A stretch of 6,052 nucleotides of DNA. It comes from Candidatus Culexmicrobium profundum. Its GTDB lineage: Archaea > Thermoproteota > Methanomethylicia > Culexarchaeales > Culexmicrobiaceae. The DNA is taken from assembly GCA_025061245.1 (NCBI GenBank), contig JANZKD010000192.1:1-6052 (forward strand). Direction: 5' to 3'. A program made the position numbers and the translations under genes. Shown here one piece after another: positions 1 through 4,370 of the stretch (position 1 is its first letter; each line of letters opens with the position of its first letter). The notes under the pieces were generated by a model. That model was not told the origin of the DNA. It worked only from the letters and a program-made list of their open reading frames with translations, and made no database searches.

Positions 1-582
1 GCACTAAGAAAATATCTGGAAAAAATATCCAAAGACGAGGTGAAAATAATTTTTTATGAAGCAACAGCAGAGGGAGCCTCACCTCTAGCATATCCAATTC
101 TCTACTCAACACTGCCCTACGAACTCATACCACCAAGAAAAGCCATGCTAACATTAGCCCAACTGATAAAAAATCGATTACTAGATAAAGAAGTGAGACT
201 AATATGCTTCCACTGCCTACAATGGCAAACTATAAGAAAAATCAAATATTTACCTGAAGAAATCAGATGCCCTAAATGCAACGCTAAAGCCATAGGAATG
301 GCAAAAATTTCACAAACACGTCTAATAAAGACTTTGAGAAAATGGAAGAGAGGATTAAAGCTAAAATCAGAAGAATACGAAGAAGTTGAAAAATTCAGGA
401 AAACTGTAGGACTTATAATGAGTTATGGGAAAAAAGCAATAATTGCAATGTCTGCGAGAGGAATAGGTCCAACAGTGGCAGCAAGAATATTAAGAAAATT
501 TCATAAAAATGAAGATGACTTCTACCTGGATATCCTAGAAGCTGAAAAAGAATATTTAAGGACAAGACCATATTGGGAATAA
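1..582 (+). CDS. lhr: Lhr-family ATP-dependent helicase, C-terminal part (5' end outside window)
   Basis: This is the last 193 codons of a large superfamily 2 helicase; the frame is open from base 1. The GTG at position 40 is internal, because coding sense continues upstream of it. Lhr proteins are ATP-driven 3'-5' nucleic-acid helicases involved in DNA repair and RNA metabolism, typically about 900 residues in archaea, so the motor domains lie to the left. The visible part has the archaeal Lhr C-terminal layout. First comes a segment ending in GASPLAYPIL. Next is a four-cysteine zinc-binding pair, CFHC (about bases 208-219) and CPKC (about 268-279). A charged helical region follows, then the GKKAIIAMSARGIGPTVAAR stretch, which looks like a helix-hairpin-helix, and an ending in TRPYWE. 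The family call comes from remembered similarity of this tail. Which archaeal Lhr subgroup it belongs to cannot be settled without the motor domains. The next gene follows on the same strand after 46 bp. Confidence 0.85.
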   Translation, partial: ALRKYLEKISKDEVKIIFYEATAEGASPLAYPILYSTLPYELIPPRKAMLTLAQLIKNRLLDKEVRLICFHCLQWQTIRKIKYLPEEIRCPKCNAKAIGMAKISQTRLIKTLRKWKRGLKLKSEEYEEVEKFRKTVGLIMSYGKKAIIAMSARGIGPTVAARILRKFHKNEDDFYLDILEAEKEYLRTRPYWE

Positions 583-628
583 CATAGAATTTAACGATTA
601 TAGCCTATTCCCTTACAGGTTGATGGAA

Positions 629-1147
629 ATGGTGATACCGGGACATAAAGTAGGAAAATATGGAATTAACATAGAGAATATAATACATGAAATCCAAATC
701 CAACCAGCAGGAATAGAACTCACACTAAGAGAAATAGAAAAATTTGAAGATGCAGGTTATATTGACCTAACAAATATTAAACGTAAAATATCAAAGTGTA
801 CACCACTCCAATTTGATGCCGATGGAAAAATATTCTTACCTCAAGGTGCATATAAAGTTAGATTTAATGAGATAATATCAATTCCAGCAAATGTAATTGG
901 AATAGGGTTACCAAGATCATCACTACTCAGAAGCGGAGCTACAATATTCTCTGCAGTTTGGGACCCAGGATATAAGGGAAGAAGTGAAAGCCTACTAGTC
1001 GTATTCAATCCACATGGAATATTCTTGGAGAAAAATGCAAGACTAATGCAACTATTATTCATAAAACTTGTAGAAAAGCCTCAGAAATTATACTCAGGCA
1101 AATATCAATTCGAAAATATAAAAGAAAAAATTAGAGGCCTATCTTAG
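629..1147 (+). CDS. dut: Deoxyuridine 5'-triphosphate nucleotidohydrolase (dUTPase, archaeal Dcd/Dut-superfamily type)
   Basis: Hydrolyses dUTP to dUMP and pyrophosphate, keeping uracil out of DNA and supplying dUMP for thymidylate synthesis. It acts as a cytosolic trimer in this superfamily. Seen in the protein (172 residues from ATG 629): QPAGIEL near the N-terminus, PRSSLLRSG (about residues 95-103), AVWDPGYKGR (about 109-118), ARLMQLLF (about 137-144) and a QFENI C-terminus. These are the substrate-binding and metal-site blocks of the dCTP deaminase/dUTPase superfamily. Where dCTP deaminases have a catalytic Glu (pattern LELxN), the hand alignment gives LVVFN. This favours dUTPase over deaminase or the bifunctional enzyme. 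Start choice: the frame also opens at TTG 620 and ATG 623. ATG 629 gives the usual MVIPG opening and sits about 9 nt after an AGG at 617-619, whereas the upstream starts overlap or crowd that site. The 3' end overlaps the convergent fumarase beta gene by 17 bp. Confidence 0.88.
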   Translation: MVIPGHKVGKYGINIENIIHEIQIQPAGIELTLREIEKFEDAGYIDLTNIKRKISKCTPLQFDADGKIFLPQGAYKVRFNEIISIPANVIGIGLPRSSLLRSGATIFSAVWDPGYKGRSESLLVVFNPHGIFLEKNARLMQLLFIKLVEKPQKLYSGKYQFENIKEKIRGLS

Positions 1148-1733
1148 GATACACTACTTCTTTAAGTCTTTTCTGAATCTCCCTATTAACACGTTCATAG
1201 AAGTTTTCTCCATGAGAGTCTATTGCCACCATTAATGGTCCAAAGTTTTCAACTTCAATCACCCATAGAGCTTCTGGAATACCCAAGTCAATCCATTCCA
1301 CCTTTACCACTCTTTTCATGGCTTTACTTGCAAGAGCAGCAGCCCCACCAGTAAATATGGCATATACCGCACCAAATTGTTTACACGCTTCAGCAGTTTT
1401 ACTTCCCATACCACCCTTACCAATAACAACTCGAACCCCAGTTTTTTCAATGAAATCAGCTTCATAAACCTCCATTCTTATGCTTGTAGTCGGCCCAGCA
1501 GCCACAATCTCCCATTTATCATCAACTTTCCTTACCACAGGACCACAATGATACACTGCTAAGCCATTAAAATCAACGGGCAACTTCTCCCCTTTACTCA
1601 ATAGTTCAAGCGCTCGGGCGTGAGCTGAATCTCTAGCAGTAATAATTATACCAGTGATGTAGATTACATCTCCAACCTTTAATTTCCTTACTTCATCTTC
1701 ACTTATAGGAGTCTTCAAATAATATTCAGCCAT
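1131..1733 (-). CDS. fumB: Fumarate hydratase class I, beta (C-terminal) subunit
   Basis: Beta subunit of the two-part, [4Fe-4S]-dependent fumarase that interconverts fumarate and malate in the TCA cycle. It pairs with the alpha subunit encoded just upstream. The 200-residue protein shows the family blocks in order: TARDSAHAR (32-40), YHCGP (61-65), GPTTSIRME (80-88), GKGGMGSKT (105-113), TGGAAAL (128-134) and GIPEALW (151-157). The length is normal for a stand-alone beta subunit. The frame opens at TTG 1748, but a full GGAGGTGA ribosome-binding site covers 1746-1739 and would be inside such a protein. The start is therefore ATG 1733 (MAEYYLKTP), with ATG 1736 as second choice. Only 5 bp separate it from the alpha gene. 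L-tartrate dehydratase is a related alternative, but the pairing and motifs fit fumarase better. The gene symbol follows two-subunit usage and does not mean E. coli FumB. Confidence 0.93.
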   Translation of the reverse strand: MAEYYLKTPISEDEVRKLKVGDVIYITGIIITARDSAHARALELLSKGEKLPVDFNGLAVYHCGPVVRKVDDKWEIVAAGPTTSIRMEVYEADFIEKTGVRVVIGKGGMGSKTAEACKQFGAVYAIFTGGAAALASKAMKRVVKVEWIDLGIPEALWVIEVENFGPLMVAIDSHGENFYERVNREIQKRLKEVVYPKIGL

Positions 1734-1738
1734 CATCT

Positions 1739-1746
1739 TCACCTCC
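1739..1746 (-). promoter_or_regulatory. Ribosome-binding site of fumarase beta gene, embedded in alpha gene end
   Basis: On the minus strand the bases read GGAGGTGA, a near-perfect complement of the 16S rRNA 3' end. The final AGG TGA is the last sense codon and stop of the alpha subunit. The GGAGG core ends 8 nt before ATG 1733 and 5 nt before ATG 1736. This fixes the beta start downstream of the longest open frame and points to translational coupling of the two subunits. Confidence 0.8.
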
Positions 1747-2644
1747 AAAGTTCATTTAATTGCTTATGCGTAACGAATTCAACATCTCCATTAGAGTAAA
1801 TCTTCATTTTTGAACGTCTAGCTGCCCAGCAATTAAAAGCTACAGCCACTGGATACGCTGCTGGGTGTCTATGTGCATATTCAACATTAACTGTCAAAGC
1901 GGTTGTCTTTCCTCCAACACCATGAGGACCTATTCCCAATAGATTTACAAGTTCAAGGAGTTCTGATTCAAGCTTCGCAATAAATGGATTCTCATGTCTA
2001 ACTCCAACAGGTCGTAGCAATGCCTTCTTAGCCAATTTCATAGCAATATCTGAAGTCCCGCCAATTCCAACACCAATTGAAAGTGGAGGACAAGGCTTAG
2101 CAGCAGCTTCAGCCACCACATCAACAACCAGTTTCTTAACACCCTTTAATCCTTGAGCTGGAGAAAGTACTTTAGCTATACAGGGAGCTTCACTTCCACC
2201 ACCTTTAGGAAAAGCAGTTATTTCAAGAATATCACTATCCGGCACAATTTCCAATTCAATCCAAGGGACAAACCTACCTGTATTATCACCAGAATTCCTC
2301 TTAGTTACAATATCTACAGCATTAGGTCTCAATGGAATCTCTTTAGTTGCTTTGATAGTTGCATTCCTTAAGACATTATAAATAGAGCCTTTTAAAGGAA
2401 AATTCTCACCTAAAGACACATAGAAAATTATTAGTCCAGTGTCTTGACACATTGGAATACCTTCATTCTCAGCAATTTGAACGTTTTTCAGTATAGCATT
2501 AAATTGAGCAATAGCTAAGGGATTATCTTCAATTTCTCTAGCATGCTCTAAAGCTTGCTTAACATCTAGAGGAAGCATTGTAGTTGCACCCTTCAATAAC
2601 AGTATAGCTGCACGCTCCACAATCGAAGCTAAATTAACACTCAT
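1739..2644 (-). CDS. fumA: Fumarate hydratase class I, alpha (N-terminal, iron-sulfur) subunit
   Basis: Alpha subunit of class I fumarase; it carries the oxygen-sensitive [4Fe-4S] cluster that binds the substrate during fumarate/malate interconversion. The protein has 301 residues, a normal length. Motifs: PMCQDTG (Cys66), RNSGDNTGRFVPW (116-128), PKGGGSEAPC (146-155), PCPPLSIGVGIGGTSD (184-199) and NCWAARRSK (271-279). The expected cluster ligands are Cys66, Cys185 and Cys272. The 66-to-185 spacing of 119 equals that between Cys105 and Cys224 of E. coli FumA as I recall it. Cys155 is an extra cysteine. Start ATG 2644 has a weak AGGGAT site 5 nt upstream and a TATA-like box about 34 bp upstream. 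The last codons and TGA stop (TGG AGG TGA) double as the ribosome-binding site of the beta gene, so the two subunits are probably translated in a coupled way. moaE lies 66 bp upstream on the same strand. Confidence 0.94.
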   Translation of the reverse strand: MSVNLASIVERAAILLLKGATTMLPLDVKQALEHAREIEDNPLAIAQFNAILKNVQIAENEGIPMCQDTGLIIFYVSLGENFPLKGSIYNVLRNATIKATKEIPLRPNAVDIVTKRNSGDNTGRFVPWIELEIVPDSDILEITAFPKGGGSEAPCIAKVLSPAQGLKGVKKLVVDVVAEAAAKPCPPLSIGVGIGGTSDIAMKLAKKALLRPVGVRHENPFIAKLESELLELVNLLGIGPHGVGGKTTALTVNVEYAHRHPAAYPVAVAFNCWAARRSKMKIYSNGDVEFVTHKQLNELWR

Positions 2645-2677
2645 TTCAAATCCCTAAAAAAGTTCATAGGCTAGAAG

Positions 2678-2685
2678 TAAATAAA
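2678..2685 (-). promoter_or_regulatory. Putative TATA box of the fumarase operon
   Basis: The minus strand reads TTTATTTA, close to the archaeal TATA consensus, in the 66-bp gap between moaE and fumarase alpha. Its centre is about 37 bp upstream of ATG 2644. A start site about 26 bp downstream of the box would leave a leader of roughly 10 nt holding the weak AGGGAT ribosome-binding site. Call by eye only; short A/T boxes arise easily in this composition. Confidence 0.35.
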
Positions 2686-2694
2686 GCTAATTAC

Positions 2695-2699
2695 AAAAA
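2695..2699 (-). terminator. Possible U-run terminator of moaE
   Basis: The minus strand has five consecutive T (A5 on the plus strand) 12-16 nt past the moaE stop. A second run of six T follows at 2661-2656. Archaeal RNA polymerase can stop at such runs without a hairpin. Together with the TATA-like box at 2685-2678, this suggests that moaE and the fumarase genes are separate transcription units. Evidence is composition only. Confidence 0.25.
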
Positions 2700-2710
2700 T
2701 ACGAGTTACC

Positions 2711-3127
2711 CTAATGAATCCAATATTCCCCTTTATTAGTAACTTCCTTCTTCCATATTGGAACTTCACTCTTAATCTTATCAATCATATCTTGAATTGC
2801 ATTAAAACCATCACTCCTATGCTTAGCAGCAACTCCAACATACATAGTTTCTTTCCCCACATCAATTCTTCCTAAAGCATGATGAATACATGCTGCGAAA
2901 ACTCTCTCACCATCAATAGCATCATCAACTATTTCCTTCAACTTCTTAATAGCAAGCTCTTCATATGCCTCATAATATAAATGAGAGACAGACCCTCCAC
3001 TAGCAGCCTCCCTCCTTACAACTCCAATAAACAGGATAATACATCCAACATTATTAGAGGATGACTTCAAATCTTCAATCAGCTTATATAAATCAACTTC
3101 ATCAATTTTTCCAAGCGACACTTTCAT
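2711..3127 (-). CDS. moaE: Molybdopterin synthase catalytic (large) subunit MoaE
   Basis: Large subunit of molybdopterin synthase, which uses sulfur from thiocarboxylated MoaD to convert cyclic pyranopterin monophosphate into molybdopterin. In archaea this feeds molybdenum and tungsten enzymes. The 138-residue protein shows the full MoaE signature: GCIILFIGVVRRE (28-40), LYYEAYEELA (50-59), HHALGRIDVGK (82-92), AKHRSDGF (101-108), and IKSEVPIWKKE (118-128) near the C-terminus. Lys119, Lys126, His103 and Arg104 fall at the same numbers as the active-site residues of E. coli MoaE, as I recall them. The usual HRxG block reads HALG here, an Arg-to-Ala change. The start at ATG 3127 is preceded by GGTGAT at 3138-3133 with a 5-nt spacer. 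No MoaD or other cofactor gene is in the window, so its partner must be elsewhere. Confidence 0.94.
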   Translation of the reverse strand: MKVSLGKIDEVDLYKLIEDLKSSSNNVGCIILFIGVVRREAASGGSVSHLYYEAYEELAIKKLKEIVDDAIDGERVFAACIHHALGRIDVGKETMYVGVAAKHRSDGFNAIQDMIDKIKSEVPIWKKEVTNKGEYWIH

Positions 3128-3132
3128 TAAAT

Positions 3133-3138
3133 ATCACC
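3133..3138 (-). promoter_or_regulatory. Ribosome-binding site of moaE
   Basis: Minus-strand GGTGAT, complementary to the 16S rRNA 3' end, lies 5 nt before ATG 3127 and supports that start. Confidence 0.55.
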
Positions 3139-3160
3139 AAAATAACATTTGAAGCGTAAG

Positions 3161-3166
3161 ATTTAA
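3161..3166 (-). promoter_or_regulatory. Putative TATA box of moaE
   Basis: The minus strand reads TTAAAT within CCTTAAATC, centred about 36 bp upstream of ATG 3127. This distance would place the transcript start roughly 10 nt before the ATG, just including the GGTGAT site. It lies only about 10 bp from the opposite-strand box at 3176-3183, so the two divergent promoters would share space. Visual call. Confidence 0.28.
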
Positions 3167-3175
3167 GGTAAACTC

Positions 3176-3183
3176 TTTATCTA
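3176..3183 (+). promoter_or_regulatory. Putative TATA box of the cysteine-cluster gene
   Basis: TTTATCTA on the plus strand is centred about 26 bp before ATG 3206. At normal archaeal spacing this would make the transcript nearly leaderless. That sits awkwardly with the GGAGAT ribosome-binding site at 3194-3199, so either the true start site is further upstream or the box is a chance match. Confidence 0.28.
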
Positions 3184-3193
3184 ATTTGCCGAT

Positions 3194-3199
3194 GGAGAT
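3194..3199 (+). promoter_or_regulatory. Ribosome-binding site of the cysteine-cluster gene
   Basis: GGAGAT, followed 6 nt later by ATG 3206. It is the reason for choosing that start. Confidence 0.5.
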
Positions 3200-3205
3200 A
3201 AGGGA

Positions 3206-3661
3206 ATGAGAAAAGGACATGAATACATTGGCTGGCGAGAAGCAGAAACATGGAGATGCATGCGATGTGGATATTGCTGTAAGGCATTTGCCATTCCATT
3301 AAAGTTCATTGAAGCTCTAGAGCTAACACGTAGATACGGCCCTGTAGCAATGCAAATTGGAGAAAAATACTATTTGGTAAAAAGAAATGATGGCTCATGT
3401 ATATTTCTTAGATATAATGGACCAATAGCTTACTGCCAAATTTATCTAGAAAGACCTGGATGCTGCAGATTATATCCATTTCATATAACAAAGAAACCAT
3501 TGAAGGGAGAAGGGGTAAAAAATGCAAAAATAAAAATTAATGGCACCACATTATACCTCTATGTTGATGCAACATGCCCTGGAGTAGGCGTAGGCTATCC
3601 AATTAAAAACATAATATACAAAATAGTAGAGCTATGGGAGAAATATAAGAAATATCCCTAA
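3206..3661 (+). CDS. YkgJ-type CxxCxxCC cysteine-cluster protein (putative zinc- or iron-binding)
   Basis: A 151-residue soluble protein with nine cysteines in the arrangement of the CxxCxxCC family (Pfam PF03692 type). An N-terminal CMRCGYCC block holds Cys18, 21, 24 and 25. It is followed by CIFL (Cys65), CQIY (Cys77), RPGCCRLYPF (Cys86/87) and a late CPG (Cys124). The pattern C-x-F-L, C-x-I-Y, R-P-x-x-C-R-x-x-P-F is the family hallmark and presumably binds a metal or iron-sulfur cluster. The molecular role of most members is unknown; one branch includes the flagellin lysine methylase FliB. No methylase or other domain fits in this short protein. No signal peptide or membrane helix is visible. 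The start is set by GGAGAT at 3194-3199. The gene diverges from moaE across 78 bp. Its stop overlaps the stop of the convergent hypothetical gene by 4 bp. A link to iron-sulfur or molybdenum metabolism is only a guess from position. Confidence 0.85.
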   Translation: MRKGHEYIGWREAETWRCMRCGYCCKAFAIPLKFIEALELTRRYGPVAMQIGEKYYLVKRNDGSCIFLRYNGPIAYCQIYLERPGCCRLYPFHITKKPLKGEGVKNAKIKINGTTLYLYVDATCPGVGVGYPIKNIIYKIVELWEKYKKYP

Positions 3662-4263
3662 CTAATTCTCAATGAATCCAACAGCCGTCTCTTAATAGAC
3701 TTTTTAGAAATGAAATCAATAAAATGTCGAAGCCCAATAAGATCACTATGACTTTTCAAATCAGTAATAATCTCAATTTTAGCAAAATCATTGTAAAATG
3801 CTACGTTGAAGTTACATTGCCTAAAACTTACATAGCATCTAAAAGCATTCTTTTCAGAATCTTCAATTAAACCCTTAACTCTTAGTTTTCTAACTCGATT
3901 AGCAATTCTAAGGAAAAAATCTTTATTAATGACATTAATCTCCAGCATCAATCTACAAAGCATAAGGTTATTTTTCATTAATAATTCAAAAAACCTAAAT
4001 AGATCTCGTAAAGCTCTCACTTCATCAAAAGCAACTTCAATAACAAATTGTCCACTAGATAAATCACTATACATTTTTAATTTAGAAAGCACTCCTTCAT
4101 TAAAAACTAAATGCTCTTCATCTTCATACTTAAGAACCCAATTTGCCATCAAAGATGATTTAAAGTTATTGAAAAATATGATTGGATCTTCAGATGCAAG
4201 CTTATAATAACATGTTGTCGAACCAGAAAATTTGAAATCACCCATTTCAATCCACATCCACAT
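3658..4263 (-). CDS. Hypothetical protein, no recognised family (possible internal repeat)
   Basis: I do not recognise this 201-residue protein. It appears soluble, with no signal peptide, membrane segment or metal-binding motif. It is rich in Phe, Leu, Lys and Asn, with alternating hydrophobic stretches typical of mixed alpha/beta folds. Two segments look alike: about residues 60-97 (a strand-like part, then FVIEVAFD, then the helix RALRDLFRFFELLMK) and about 150-188 (NFNVAFYN, then KIEIITDL, then the helix GLRHFIDFISKK). This suggests a strand-strand-helix duplication. The C-terminus is basic (KKSIKRR). The frame is open over 606 bp and is bounded by a promoter-like box and a tight convergent junction, so it is probably real. 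Start: ATG 4263 has an AAGTGAT-like site about 9 nt upstream. ATG 4257 or 4245 are alternatives. It diverges from the GTPase gene across 103 bp; no function follows from that. Confidence 0.7.
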   Translation of the reverse strand: MWMWIEMGDFKFSGSTTCYYKLASEDPIIFFNNFKSSLMANWVLKYEDEEHLVFNEGVLSKLKMYSDLSSGQFVIEVAFDEVRALRDLFRFFELLMKNNLMLCRLMLEINVINKDFFLRIANRVRKLRVKGLIEDSEKNAFRCYVSFRQCNFNVAFYNDFAKIEIITDLKSHSDLIGLRHFIDFISKKSIKRRLLDSLRIS

Positions 4264-4290
4264 AGACTAATTATCACTTCTAGACTCCAA

Positions 4291-4299
4291 TATATATAA
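4291..4299 (-). promoter_or_regulatory. Putative TATA box of the hypothetical gene
   Basis: The minus strand reads TTATATATA, a strong archaeal TATA match, centred about 32 bp upstream of ATG 4263. It predicts a very short leader. The run is nearly palindromic, so it could also serve the plus strand. Confidence 0.4.
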
Positions 4300-4312
4300 T
4301 AACAAGGTTTCA

Positions 4313-4320
4313 TTTAAATA
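4313..4320 (+). promoter_or_regulatory. Putative TATA box of the GTPase gene
   Basis: TTTAAATA on the plus strand is centred about 50 bp before ATG 4367. It predicts a transcript start near 4342 and a leader of about 25 nt with no clear ribosome-binding site (only TAGGCG at 4355-4360). If this box is used, the mini-ORF starting at 4335 would lie just at or before the transcript start. Confidence 0.35.
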
Positions 4321-4334
4321 GAACATAAGTTATA

Positions 4335-4370
4335 ATGGCTCAAGACAGTAAATGTAGGCGTAAAAGATGA
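4335..4370 (+). other. Candidate 11-codon upstream ORF with ATGA overlap to the GTPase start
   Basis: ATG 4335 opens a frame encoding MAQDSKCRRKR and stopping at TGA 4368-4370. That stop overlaps the GTPase start (ATG 4367-4369) in an ATGA arrangement. Such overlaps usually mean that a ribosome finishing the first frame re-initiates on the second. The peptide is very basic at its end. No ribosome-binding site is evident for either start. The ORF is short enough to be chance, and whether it lies within the transcript depends on which TATA box is used. Confidence 0.25.

Noticed and set aside
40..582. A stand-alone 180-residue gene starting at GTG 40
   Set aside because: The frame is open to base 1 and the upstream codons encode plausible helicase sequence. 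The protein begins mid-domain, so it is the tail of a larger gene.
841..1062. Minus-strand open frame of 73 codons
   Set aside because: It lies wholly inside dut on the opposite strand, with no family pattern and no ribosome-binding site.
1377..1562. Plus-strand open frame of 61 codons
   Set aside because: Antisense shadow of fumarase beta, rich in Ser/Thr/Asn/Phe as such shadows usually are.
2153..2371. Plus-strand open frame of 72 codons
   Set aside because: Antisense shadow of fumarase alpha.
3929..4207. Plus-strand open frame of 92 codons opposite the hypothetical gene
   Set aside because: The minus-strand frame is longer, has promoter-like and start signals, and gives a more protein-like composition. 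This one is Ser/Asn/Leu-rich and lacks a start signal.
4288..4320. A/T palindromes (TATATATA, ATTTAAAT) as possible operator or replication origin
   Set aside because: They are short and explained by two divergent TATA boxes in A/T-rich DNA; no repeated origin-type boxes are seen.
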